Below are positions 21,885-33,910 of a DNA stretch of 64,000 bases, in pieces. The number at the start of each line of letters is the position of its first letter. Within the stretch, counting starts at the first letter, position 1. The stretch comes from Capitulum mitella (taxonomy: Eukaryota; Arthropoda; Thecostraca; Pollicipedomorpha; Pollicipedidae): the NCBI GenBank assembly GCA_030062745.1, contig CP099844.1, positions 19,282,596 through 19,346,595 on the forward strand, in the 5' to 3' direction. Made by a program: the position numbers and the translations under genes. Under the pieces are notes generated by a model, which did not search any database, had not been told where the DNA came from, and was given only the letters and a program-made list of their open reading frames with translations.

Positions 21885-23570
21885 CTGCCGGCACACGCAC
21901 GGTCAGCTGCCGGTCCCACGGCGGGCGCTGGGCGGGTCCACCGGGGCTGCTGTCTAATGGTGCAGGGACCTGGTCCCGACGGTCAGGGACGAGGCTGGGC
22001 CGAATTCTGTCACGCTGTGGCGGGAGGGGGCGGAAGACACCGTCACACAAACAGAAAGGGAAATCAGAGAGCGACGCACATACACAGGCAACCACAATTA
22101 CAAGATAAACTAAAAAAAACCATTAGGATTATCCCATACGAGCCAGTCAACAACCGGTGGTATTTCCTGAACCAGTCGGTTAAACATCGGCTAAACTATG
22201 GCCGTCCCTCGCAAAAGCACATCACCCGGAACATGGCTGGCTGGTTCGTGACAAATCCCCGCGGGCTCTGCCGTCCAGCCGCGCGCCCGACGGGCCGGCC
22301 GGCCGAGCGTGAACGATGAGCCGTCCGCCTCCTCCACCGCCGCCGCCGCCGGCGGGCGCCAGGCGGCGGCGGCCGCGGCGGCGTGCGTCACGGCCGGCCG
22401 AGCGCCACGTAAACGGTGACGGCGCGTCCGATACCGGACCGGCCGGCCGCCACTGAATCACGGGCAGGCGGCGCCGGCACCCGCCCTCCATATACGGCCC
22501 AAACGCGGCCAGGAGGCGGCCGCGGAAGCCCGCTGACGCCGCCGGAGGTCTGACGGTCCCGACAGCACGGGAGGAGCCGGCCGCGCCGCCGCCCAGGAAT
22601 TCCAGCGATCTCCCGCACCGGCTCCCGACGCGACGTGCGTCTTTTTACGGACCGTCCGCCGAATTTATGACGCCAATGCCTCGACGAACACGACCGCGTG
22701 TTGACGTTATCACCTCCATCCTCGTGCTCCGGCTTTCGAATGGCTGACGGCGAAGCAAGAGCCGGCGGAGAGTGATGTCCCTTCCAGTTCAGCCCTTTGG
22801 CCTGCCCATTCTCATGAGCCAGACCATTTGTCGCTGTGGCAGGCAGGGTGAGGCAGTGAGCAGCCTCCCGGCCGGTCATCGCCCTCCCAGAGGCCCTCCG
22901 GTGGAGGCCCAGCGACCCGCCGCCGCCGCCGACCCCGCTCCAGAGAAGATCAGCCGCCGCCGCGGGCACATCACGTCCCAGCACGAGACCCGGCCGCCGG
23001 CTAGAGATGGTATCGGTACAGATGCGGACTCGCTGTGACAAAGGTCCGGCGGTGGAAGCGTCATAGGCCCGCAGTAGGGCATCCGAGAACGGCTCACCGT
23101 GCAGGCTTAGAATGCTTCTCGACAACCCTCGCTGCCCCCATTAACACCTCGGTAATCGTCTGGCCCACGATGGGAGCAGCATGATGACTACGCTGACGGC
23201 GCGCCCTCGTACAAGTAACAACCGGCCACATATCTGACGCAAGAATGACTCATCAAAACCTCAGCCGGCGCCCGTGCACGCAAGCACAGCAGCCCTTCGG
23301 AACGACACCATGCGCTCTCCCACTGGCGAGCGTGGCAGTTCTCGCCACGGACCCGCGGCTCGCCGCAGCTCTCTGTACGGCTGAGCAGCTCCACCGCGCA
23401 ACCCTCGGCGTGCCGGCCGGCGCCGGCAGTGTTCACACAGGCGACGTTCAAACAGAGCGCCCGGCCGGACCTGCGTCAAGGCCGGCCGGCCCACGCGGAG
23501 AGGTCGGCCGCCAGTCAACAGAAGCCGGTGCGTCCCGCCGGACTGCGGCGCGGCCGCCGCTCGGGCCCGG

Positions 23571-23624
<54 letters not shown>

Positions 23625-23655
23625 CGCTCCCCCTCTGGCTCCCGCTACGGCTCCG
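23571..23655. repeat. (CCGGCT)n hexanucleotide tract
   Basis: About 14 units of GGCTCC, pure at first and then with CCC/TCT variants. Confidence 0.93.
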
Positions 23656-26600
23656 GCGCCACGGACTGGTACCGCGCTACGGCCACGACAGCTGGCCAGC
23701 GCCGACAAAGACGGCCAGCACAGGCACAGCCCGACGCGGCGCGGCCCAGGGTCACAGGACCACGTCGACAGCTTGCCGAGAACCAGGAGGACGAAGGTCC
23801 CAGGCCCATACCAGACCTGGAGATCAGAGGCCGAGGCCAGGATCTGACTAGTGACCACGCCAGAGAGACGCAGGGAGAGGACCTCCCGAACAAGACTTCC
23901 CTAGTCCCCCCCCCCCCCACCGGCCTCTCCCCCAACAAAACCGGACCCGGAGGTCACAGGGTGGGACCATCACAAGACCTGAGCAGCCCGGGACGTCGGA
24001 CGGTGTCCGATGCCTATCAGCCGGGCTCTCGCGCCGCGTCCCGGCCCGGCCATTAGCGGAGATAGCCCGCCCGCGCAGAGTCGGCCGGCCGGCGGGGCAT
24101 CCTCTCGCGCGGCGCGGGCCCGACCTCGGCCGGCCGACGCCGGCTATCGCGCCACTGTCCCCACGCCGCGGACCCGGCGGCGGCGGCGGCGGGGCGGTGC
24201 CGGCTCATAGCAGGGGCCAGACGGAGTATCTGCCTCAACAGCCGCCGTGCCTTCTCTAAAAGCCACCCCGGAATGCTCAAAGATCTCAACTCGAACCAAA
24301 GGTCATCATTCGTGCAGCACAAAGGACTTAGCCCATACGCATGGCCGGAGTTCAGGTCGATGTAACGAATACGTAAAACGCCCGGCACGTGCCAGTCCCC
24401 GGGCCAGACGGCGTCCCCATGTCGCCTATCGTCACGGGGAGGGCCGGAGATGGGGCGGGGGCGGGAATGAATCAGGCCGCCGACGCCATGCAGCTTCACG
24501 CCTGCCGCCCGGCGAAAGGTCAGGGAGCGCTCGCGGCGCCGGTGAGGGGGTGGGGGCACGATCCAGCGCCGCCACTGCGGGCCGGCACGTTCTCTGGCTA
24601 GCCGTGGACGCGTGTCGGGCCCGGTCCGGGGCCAGCAGTGGCACCGTGGCTACCGGGGCTCGCCGGTAACAGCGCGAACCGTACCGCGGCGGCGGGCGGC
24701 GTTCGTCTGCCCTGGGGGCGGGGGCGGCGCTCGTCTGCCCTGGGGGGGGGCGGCGCTCGTGACGGGACCGGGACCGCCCGCGGCGCCTCGGATCGGGCCG
24801 GAGGCCGGCGGTGCCAAGCCCGCAGTCGGCAGCGACAGGACGGACAACATCCGGCGCCGGGCGGCGCCTGCTGCTCGGCAGAGGAAATCCCACTGCGGAC
24901 GGCAGCCCGGCGGGATGACATCAAAGGAGGCTGACGCAGCCAGTAGTGTTGAGAGGCATCTGGGCCGGCCCCAGCTGACCCAGTGCCGCTCTTCCACTTC
25001 CGCGAGACCAAGCGTATCACCGCTGTGGCGGCGCCGTTCGACTGTGCATCTGGGCTCCGACCACGCCGCACCGCCTGCACGTATCCACTACACACGCAGC
25101 GAAGCTTTCCTGACGTCACGACTCGTCAGGAATGCGAGAAAGCACCTTCAAAGGCCCGGGGGAGGGGCCAGATCAACATGCACATGACCCGGAGGCACGC
25201 GCTCGACAGCGGGCGCAGGCTCTGCACGATTCATATTTGGCGTCGACCGCTCCCCGCCGATCGGCCGTGAGTGACGTGCCGCGTGCACCCGTCACTCCCC
25301 GCCGTCACGGCCGTGCACAATGGAGCGGGGTGCCGCGCCGCCGCCGCTCACCGGCGCGGCGCTGGTTAAACAATCTGCCGACCGACAATCGGCCCACAAT
25401 GACGCGGCTCGGACGGTCGTTCGGGGCTGCACGTTCTTCCCAGCGCGGCCCGTGACGCGCGCGCAGCGGGTGTTAGCGATACGCCGGTGGAGCATGAGTC
25501 AGACTGAAACCTTGGCTTATGCTAGGAGTTCCCGTGTGTTTCAAGCATCAAGAGTCCAGTGCGAAGAGCCTCGCCTGCCGGTCACCGACAGCCGTCTCGC
25601 GGCCGTGACCCCGTGACAAGACGCAGCACGTAAAAGAAGCCATTTCTCCCGTCGACGGAGGGACTTGGAAGATCCCACCAGACCCCGAGCCACGCAAAAC
25701 CCGCAGTCCTCCGGTGCCAGCAGCTATGGAAGGCCACCACACGCGGTCCCCTTAACGGCCTTCCTGTCTCCGAAATTTATGTCCGCTGCGAGGCCATCTT
25801 TCTACGCCCTGCACCCCGGGCCTTCTCCCACTCCGGAGAGCTGTGAGCTGCAGGATCGTGCAGCGCCGCGCCCCTGCACGAAGCTGCGCATCACCGAAAC
25901 GGCGGGCATAGAACCTGCATCGACAATTTGGCGCCGGGACCGGCCGGCGCCAGACCCCGGCCGAGCCGGCGTCCCTGAGAGCAGGCGAATCCACGGCGCC
26001 TATCTCGGCCGTGTCAACACGAGCGTAATCCGGCGGGATGCGGCGGCGGGTCCGGCGGCATCCCCGCCACGTGTCACCACAGACGGACGAAGACGGCAGG
26101 CAGGCACGCGGCGACACCACAGGTGGACGGGGGCAGGGATGCGGCACCGCGACAGGCGGAGGCAGAGGCAAGCAGCGACGCTGCACGGGGACCGCGAAGT
26201 CCGGGGTCCGGGGTCGGGGAACGTAGGCGATGCGGCCGGGAGCCGGGCGGAGGGCTTCCCAGGAACGACGGACGGACGAAGGTCAGCAGAGAATGACGAA
26301 ACCAGCAAGCAACATGCAGCCGGCCAGGAACCTCGGACGTGCCAGGCACGCCGCACGGATTCGTGGTAGGCGGAGAGCCAGGGGACATCATGAATGATGC
26401 ATGTCCGGCGGCAAGAATAAAATGCAAATAAACAGACACTTGAAAGGCTGGCAGGATGCGCAATTCCACTGCTCCCAGTGCAGCACGCAAATATGACAAT
26501 GGACAATTCCACAACGGAAAAATGAGCGTCTGGAAAGTGACCCAGACGACGTTCTTTAAAAAGTAACAACTGCGTGAAGAAATATGTTGAATATTTTGTA

Positions 26601-29600
26601 CAACACCCAAACGCTGATGACATAGCGGCACAAGGGTGCGCAGCCATCGCCCCAGAACTGGGAGATACTTCCTTATCAACGCCGAGTAAAACGGCGAGCG
26701 CCGGCCGGCACCACCGCGAGTCGCCAATCGACGCACCAGCCACCGGGACCCACCTCTCTGGTGAATACGGACGCCCAGGCTCCCATGGTGTGGCCAGGCC
26801 TCCGTAGCCGGCTGGGCGCAGCTCCTGTAGCGTCCGATCAGCGCACGACACGTGACGGCGTCGCCGTTCACCACCGCTGACCGGCCCGCCAACCGCGCCC
26901 GCACTCGAGCCACCACTGAGCGGGAACTGCCTGCGCTCCCCGCTCCGGTGCCGCCCGCCACAGGTGGCGCTGCGCGTCGGCTAATCGTCGCCCCAAGCAG
27001 AGGGCAGCACCGTCGGCCGGACCGGGCCGCCGCCGCCGCGTGCGGAGCGGCGGGCCGTGACGAGCCCGGGCAACGGTCAGGGGACGGCCCGGCCCGCCAA
27101 ACACAGACGCGGCACGAGGCAGCGTGGACTTAGCCCGCCGCCTCAGCTTCCGTGAGCAACAGGTGGGCACCGACGACTGACACGGAACAACAAGGCGTGA
27201 TACTAACGTGTCACGCAGAATAATCTGGCATCGGCAATCACTCGTAGTTTCTGGCCGGTCGCCCAGCCTTGCCCGATCAGCATGTCCACACCGCGGCCCG
27301 ACCGACCACACATCGCAGCCAGTGAATCTTGACCACCTCGTACTCGACCTTCTACGGCCCGCCATCTGCCGTTCGACGGCACGGCGCCAGGTCAGGCAGG
27401 CCCGGTGCAGCGGTGTCGTCCGTCGGCGCGGCGCCGCGTCCAGCAGCGACACGTCGCCGCTCGCCGGCCGACCGCCGTTGACCGTCCGGGACAGGCGCGA
27501 CGGACGCGCCATCTGCTGATGTTTCGCCTCTGATGTTTCAGGCCGACACCGGCAGCCGCTCGGCGCCGGCCAGTCTCCGCCGGCCGGGACGGCGGCATTC
27601 CCGCGGCGGCCGGCGTCACGACCTCGGCCGCCGACGGCGCCGGAAACTCCAGTAAACACGCGCCGAGCCGCCGCCGGCACACTGCGCGCGAACGCCCTCT
27701 CCGCGGGCCGTAACGGGCGCCCGCCTGGCGAGCTCCACGGCCGCTCGCTGCCTGCCGCGGTTATCTCGGGACGCTCCGGCGCGCCTCAGCTTCCAATGAC
27801 GTCACCAGGTCCGGCTGGCAGTGGGCGGAGGACGGTACCGAGAGCTGGAGCGGCGGCCCGGCGGGACGGCGGCCCGCCAGAGGCGGCGCGGCGGCCGCCC
27901 GGGCCGGCGCGTGACACGACCGGCCGGCACACACCGGTCCGGAGCCGGTTCTGCGCCGGCGGCAGGCACCGCTCCGCCGCCAGACAACGGCACTGGCGAT
28001 GGCCGGCCGCCAGTCGCCGCTATCGCCGGCGGGTGCGCCAGGCCCGGACATGAGGGCGTCCGTAGCTCTCCAGCCGACAGGGCAGCCCTCGCCCTCAAGG
28101 TCAGCGGCGCCGTGTCTTGGCAGTCCGGACCAGTGACACGGACCAGCGGGACGGTCCAGTCCGCCGTATCGTCGGCGGCCGGCCCGCCGCTGGCCCGGCC
28201 GGCGCCCATGAATCACGGCCGCCGGCGCCGCGGCGGACGCGCGCTCAGGACCGTACCGGGAAGCGGCGGCGCACACTCGCAGCCGCCACCGCCGCGGTCG
28301 GCCGCGCGCCGCCAGGCCGCCCCACCGGGACGCCGTATATGGACGGAGACCAGCGCCGCCAGCCGCGACCGGCGGCCCGCGGCGCCGCGTCGTTATCGCA
28401 CCACATTGCGCCTCTGCCGGCGGACGGCCGTCCGCGGCCACGACCGGTCAGTTCGCGCCCCTCCAGCGGTCTGGACGCTTCCACCATCGTCCACAGCGTC
28501 TCATGAACCCACACACACCACAAAAACCCAGGCCCAGCGGTCAATTCCATCCCCGCGCCAAGTCCTCCACCGAATGACATCACGTCCACGCTTACAACAA
28601 CGCCTCACAACCGCGTGACGTGCGGTCATATACTTCCCCGGTCCGACCGCCAGCAGCGGCCGCCCAGGCAGTCCATCCTGACCGGGCGCGAGCCGCAAGG
28701 ACGTCCGGGGTCGCGCAAACAGTTTGCGGCCGCTCACCACGGCGGTGACGTCACCACACACGTAACGTCACGCCGCGCAGCGGTCGGCGCCGGTCGGTCG
28801 GACGGCGCCGGTCCGGCGTACGCCGCCGCACAGCGTGCTCGCGGCATACTCACCGGGAGGGAGGCGCGCGCTGGCCGGCCGGCGCGACGCGGCCGCGCGC
28901 GGCATTCGCGGCGCGGTGGTCCGGGTTCGGCGCGGCGGCCGCACCAGGCCGCGGGGAGCCGCCCCGTGTCGCCCACGGCCGTTCGTCGGCCCACACTGGC
29001 CGCCGACGAGCCGGCCGACCGCCGACGGCGGACGCGCGCACCATTCAAACGCCGTCCGGCGGCCAAAATTACCCTGCCGCGGCGTTTTTGTGTGGCTTGG
29101 CACGGCGGCCGGCGGGCGCGCGTGCGACGCAGCGTGCCGGCCCGGCTACGTCCGAGCTCGGCCGTGCCGGGGCGCGGCGGGCGTGCGCCGCAGGTGGCTC
29201 GTGGCGGTCCCTGCAGAGGGGCCGGCGTCCGGGACAGTGTCCCTGCACTGACCAGTCGCAGATGTCACGGGCCGGTTACACGGCTATACGGCACGCTTTC
29301 GCCACCGAATACCACGCGGCAGGTAAAGACAAACGCCGTCCACATCAAAGGCGTGGCCATCGCTGCAACGCCCGTGGCGCGTGGCCAACGGAGTGCACGT
29401 TGCCGGAGAATTCTATGATTAAATGCCAGCTGACTGCTGGGGAATGAGGGCAGGCAGCGCATGGTTATCAGCGGCGAAACATCAAAGGCCTGAGTGCCAA
29501 TTACGCCAAACGCGCCGAATTCCCAGCTGCGTGCAAGCGTTCGGTTTCACGCAAACACGCGAACGATCCGTGCTCACTTCTAGAGCGCCAGTCGACGACC

Positions 29601-30598
29601 AGCCGCTCGAACTAACCAGTCCTCAAAAACAAGCAAGACGACCGCCAGCGCCACACAATTCTCGGGAAGCGTGCATGCAAAGCTATCAGACGCTCCCTTC
29701 CAAGAAGTTTCTCCGTCACTCAGCACATCACTCACTGGCCGGTCGGCGACGGCATCGTCTTCCGTCGGCGGAACGGCGCGAACGGACGACGAAAGGACGG
29801 AGAGAACAGCGACGGCAAACCGAGGATTCCTGGCTTAAGAGTGAGAAGGCGACGAGCAGACGGACGGCATGGGACATACAATAGTTCAGAGGCACAGGGC
29901 AAACTGTGATCCATCTCCGGCCGGGGCGTGGGGAGGGGAGGACAGCTACACAGCCTTCTGACAGAGAGGTCAGACTAAGGACTGTCTCTGGCAGAGGCAT
30001 GGGAGCAGGACGGAGGGCAGCTACACAGACTTCAGACGGAGAGTCTCCGCCCGGAACGTGGGGGGGGGGGGGGCGGCAGTCGGCCGCCGCCGCTCAGCCA
30101 GATGGCCGGCGGCGGCGGGGCGCTTATTTGTGCAGCGGCCGCGTCTGCACGGCCAAGCCGGCCGGACAACAGGCGCACCGCTGTCTGCACCGGCACCGCT
30201 CGGCGGGCCCGACTGCTCCCGGCGGCGCCAATCAGCTGATCCGCCTCCTCCCAGAGATTACGGTCAGCTGACGCGGCTGAGAGCGGTTGGTCACAACGGT
30301 GTCCCTCGGCTGCCATGGCTGGCAGGAGCCCGTCTGGTCCCAGAAGCGATGATCCGCTGGTCCAGCTATTCCCAGCGGCTCTAGTCAGCTGGCCCGGTTG
30401 AGAGGGGCTGGTCCCGTCGGCTGGCCAGTTGGTCCCAGCGCCCCGGACGGCTGACCTGGCTGACGGGCTGGTGGTGGTCAGCTGATCCGCCCCGGAACGG
30501 GGGCTAATTTCCAGAGGTGGCGGCACAGATCAAAGGGAGCGTCCGTTTGTTCGGCGGAAGGGAGCGCCACAGCTGGAAGAAGCAGAGCCGAGAGGACG

Positions 30599-30632
30599 GT
30601 GGCTGCGAAGTTTGTACAAACTTCGCAGCCAC
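30599..30632. repeat. 34-bp perfect palindrome without spacer
   Basis: The left arm GTGGCTGCGAAGTTTGT is followed directly by its exact reverse complement ACAAACTTCGCAGCCAC. Flanking bases do not extend it and no target-site duplication is apparent. Confidence 0.95.
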
Positions 30633-31340
30633 GGAATAACCGAGATAGGTCCAACGATCAGTGATGCTTCCAGGACACGAACGGCAATCACCCAGCCAAC
30701 ACCTGGGCCGGATCCAGCCCAGCACCATGGCGAGGCAAAACCGTTCTGTAGGGGAAGGGACCAACAATGAAGCAGGGACTTATTTTTGAAGCATGGTAAA
30801 AAGGTCCCTAATAATGGGTATATAATTTAACGCATTTTCTGAACGAGTTATTGGTGTTTAATGCGAATATTTGTTTCTTCCATACAAACTGCGCCATTTT
30901 TTCTCAAACCTTTGCTCTTTCCCCTTTGACCAGTCCAACTCCCCCCCCCAAAAAAGAAGAAAGCTCTTAGTTCTCCTGGAAGAACGCGGCTCCCTCGTTC
31001 CATGGACCTGCCTCCTGCCCAGACGCACGCCCCTGGTCGCAAGGAACACGCGGCCCCAACCCGCCGCCTGGGAGGAAGACTGGACCCGCCCCTGATGGTG
31101 GCTCGCCAGCCGCCCTCCGGCCGTCCAGACGCAGCCGGAGCCGGCCGACGGCGGCGGTGGAGAGTCTCAACATAGGAGCCCGTGTCAGCGCGGCGTGCCG
31201 AGATGTCCCAACTTCTAAACATCCCATGACAAACAGCGCGGCGGCCGGCGGCGGCGGCGGAGGAGGAGGCGGCGCTTAGTCACCGGCGATGAGCGACGCG
31301 CCGCGCGGCCGGACGCCGCCCTGAATCACAGCCATCCTGC

Positions 31341-31386
31341 CGGGACCGGGACCGGGACAGGGACAGGGACTGGGACCGGGACCGGC
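31341..31386. repeat. (GGGACC/GGGACA)n hexamer tract
   Basis: About seven units of GGGAC[CAT] in AT-poor DNA; the plus strand has regularly spaced GGG runs and could form a G-quadruplex. Confidence 0.8.
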
Positions 31387-31763
31387 CCCGTCCCGCCGCC
31401 CCGGCACGAGCGGCGGCTGTCCGCCGGGGCCGGCCCGGTCTCGGCCGCGGCCCGCCCAGGTCCGTGACGCCCAGGCCGCCGCCCGGGCCGGGCGACAGGC
31501 CGCACATGGCCCCCTGAAGCGGCTCGGGCTCTGAGTCACACGGGCCGTGCAGAGCGCCGGCCGAGCCGGTTCCCACCCTCCGAGATAGCTGAGCACAGTC
31601 CGGCGTGGGTCCACAGTAAACACTTCTCAGTTCGCGGACCGGATGGGAACGGCTTCTCTTCCCACACGTCAGTGGAACGGAAACATGGATGCGCTGAACG
31701 TGTGCTTCAGACTGCCAGTAACAAAACTGTTTCCGAATCTGATGTTTTCGTATCGTCGCTCAC

Positions 31764-31860
31764 CGCGGAAGTACTGGTCGGAGGGGGTGGCGTGACGGTG
31801 ACGGCGGCGGCGGCCGAATTTCCCAAGTGCACGGCGAATGCACTCCACTTCGTCACCCAT
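31764..31860 (-). CDS. Weak candidate coding exon, unknown protein
   Basis: An ATG-led frame MGDEVECIRRALGKFGRRRR continues to SDQYFR and a good donor, CGCG|GTGAGC (phase 1). The frame stays open upstream to a poor acceptor-like TTAG at 31,884. It lies in the first cytospin intron on the same strand, but its phase does not fit exon 2 (phase 0). No family recognised; it may be chance. Confidence 0.15.
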
Positions 31861-33323
31861 ACGGGCCTCATCAATTCCGTGGACTAACGGTACATAAATC
31901 GATGCGGCCGCCCGGCGTGCCGTGCCGCCCGGACCCGTGGCGGCGGCCGTATCGAACTGCCTACGGCCGCCGGCCGGCGGTCGGAGCCGCTCAGCGGTCA
32001 GGGCACGGCCCCCGCACGTCCCCGGCGGCCGCACTGACGGCGGAGAGACGCCGCCGCCGCCCCCGGCACGGCCGCCGCCGTGACGTCACGGCCGCCGTGA
32101 TGACGTCAGCACGGTGTCGACAGGCGGCGATAAACAGGGCGGCCACAATGGCGCGCCGCCGCCACCGACGGCCGGTCACAATAGAGCCGGTGCGGCCGGC
32201 CGGCACCATTGTGAAACGGCGGCGCCCAAACACAGCCCGGCCGGCCGGCCGCCGGAGGCTAGCGGTAACACCGTCCCGGCCGACACAGAGATGCCGTCTG
32301 CCACGTCTGCCGACACACACGAGGGTCTGCCGATCCTCCCGGGTCCGGCCCAGACACCGCAGGATCAGTACCCTGCCGTTCCTGTCAATACGTTCAGTCC
32401 AGTCCGGTCCTGCCTGGTACCCGCAGTCCCGGCTCCACTTAACGGTATCTCGCGGCCAAGACTGGCGCCACGGCTGGAACCTCCCCGTCTAGACTCCCCT
32501 GTCGGCACCCCCAGGACTTCCGCTTGGACGCCTCCTCTGCAAATACCTAAGGGCCCGGGCTCCTGCAGGCACTCCCCGATCGTCGCCTTTGACACCAGTG
32601 TCAATGACACCTAATTCCCAGTCAGCGCGTTCCTTTCGGGCTGCACCCCAGTCAACAGGTCGCATCAGCAGTCAACATCTTCCCGTCGTGTCAGCTTTTT
32701 CTGAGTCCCGGGTTCATGCTATCGCTGACGTGTCAACTGCCAGGGCTGACCCTGCGATGTGGCTTAATCGGACCTCACCCTACCACCCCTTCGAACTCGC
32801 AACGCAACCACGCAATTTCCGCGTTCCGCAGGACGGCAGAAAAGAAAGCTTGCGGGAGAGGAGCTCCCTTCGTTACAGCGCACGGGCCCAGGAGCCAGCC
32901 GTCTGAGAGAAACAGCGCTGCGCCAGCCGGCGGACAAAACCGGGCGCGATTTTCGGCACAGGGCCGCCTGCCGAGGGCTATTACCGAGATCATTGTGTCG
33001 AGGGAAGCCGTCCCGGAACCAATCGCCAAGGTCAAACGTCGAACACGCCCGAACTGGAGCCCACCGCCGATCTTCAGAAACAGAGCCGACTGTAAATGGA
33101 TATCGATCTAGCACCCTCGAGAGCAATCCCCGACGCCGAAGCCCATGCAGCCCCCGAACCACTCAATTCAACAAAGAGGCGTAACATCAGACTGTCTCAG
33201 AAATCCCGCCTCACAAAAAGTCCTCAAGCAGCCCGCTTCTGGACCCTCGGCCGCCCACAGCCCGCCGACACACACCAGCCCCGGCTCTCAGCGACGCCAC
33301 ACCGCGCCGCCGCGCGCACCCAC

Positions 33324-33620
33324 CTTGAGCCGCTTGACCTCCATCTTGAGCGCGGCGATCTCCTGCTTCTTGCCCTCGACGTTGTGCACCAGTTCGGAGA
33401 CGGTGCGCTCTAGGGAGGCGCGGTCCGCGTCGCCGGCGACAGGCCCCGTCGGCAGCGACGCGGCCGCCTCGGCGGCGTCAGCGGCGGCCGGCGGCTCGGG
33501 CAGCCGCTCCCGGCTTTCCTTCTCCTCGCCGAGCCGCTCCTTGCTCGACTTCTCCTTGGACGTGGACACCTTGTTCATCGTCCTACGGAGGAACGAGCGG
33601 ATCTTGAATCGCTGCGACAT
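33324..33620 (-). CDS. SPECC1L: Cytospin coding exon 1 (residues 1-99)
   Basis: Starts at the first ATG in the open frame (MSQRFKIRSFLRRTMNK...) and ends AAG|GTGGGT in phase 0. Residues 1-45 are basic, then Lys/Glu-rich; an Ala-rich stretch lies near 45-60. From about residue 68 the sequence becomes heptad-like (SLERTVSELVHNVEGKKQEI), matching the first coiled-coil segment of SPECC1L. Just upstream, the transcribed strand carries a long pyrimidine tract ending in CAG eight bases before the ATG, so this exon may itself be spliced to a 5' leader. Entry from a phase-1 exon would keep the frame open upstream; no such exon was found. Confidence 0.88.
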
Positions 33621-33744
33621 TGTGGCGTCTGGGAGGTCGGGGTGGGTGCGGGGGTAGGACGGAGACAGGAATGGACGGCGGACGGGGGAACGAGCGGCAC
33701 GAGCGCCGCTCACGCGCGTATCACAGCTAGCGGAATGCTGAGAA

Positions 33745-33910
33745 CGGTCGGTCCAATGGCGGCGCGCGGTCGGTCACCGCTGCGGTCACTGGTCGCGGTC
33801 ACTGGTCGCGCGCATGACGGCCGGTCGGGTTCGTTCGCTCGGTTCGGCGGGCGGCTTCGCTTCGGCTCGAGTTCACTTCGCTGGCCGGGTCGGCAGCGGT
33901 CGCAGGCGGC
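33745..33910 (-). promoter_or_regulatory. Candidate promoter region upstream of cytospin exon 1
   Basis: CpG-rich DNA about 130-290 bp upstream of the ATG. A CCAAT element (33,753-33,757, plus strand) overlaps a YY1-like AATGGCGGC (33,755-33,763). Repeats of GGTCACTG/GGTCGCG flank it. No TATA box was seen. If exon 1 is spliced to a distant leader this would be intronic instead. Confidence 0.35.

Larger units (their letters stand above)
21885..33323 (-). other. First intron of the cytospin coding region (11.4 kb)
   Basis: Donor GTGGGT at exon 1, acceptor gtgccggcag at exon 2. Strongly GC-rich with AT-richer islands at about 22,060-22,240, 26,400-26,690 and 30,740-30,950. It contains GGCTCC and GGGACC hexamer tracts, a 34-bp perfect palindrome and one weak candidate exon. 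No family signature was seen on either strand. Confidence 0.7.
1..33620 (-). other. SPECC1L: Cytospin (SPECC1/SPECC1L family) gene, 14 coding exons, 3' end outside window
   Basis: Gene span from the first in-frame ATG to the window edge. Joining the 14 exons gives 879 codons plus the first base of codon 880. The order is a basic N-terminus (residues about 1-45), a coiled coil (about 65-600), a Pro/Ser-rich linker (about 600-776) and a CH domain (777 onward). Family landmarks are [57 protein letters not shown] and SSWNDGMALCALLH, in the same order as in human SPECC1L. Known family members link actin and microtubules and act in cell adhesion, migration and cytokinesis. Human SPECC1L has about 1,117 residues; here the total should be about 900, and the missing part is N-terminal. 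Every intron is GT-AG and the phases agree throughout. Vertebrates have two paralogues, so the symbol marks the family rather than a one-to-one orthologue. Confidence 0.95.
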
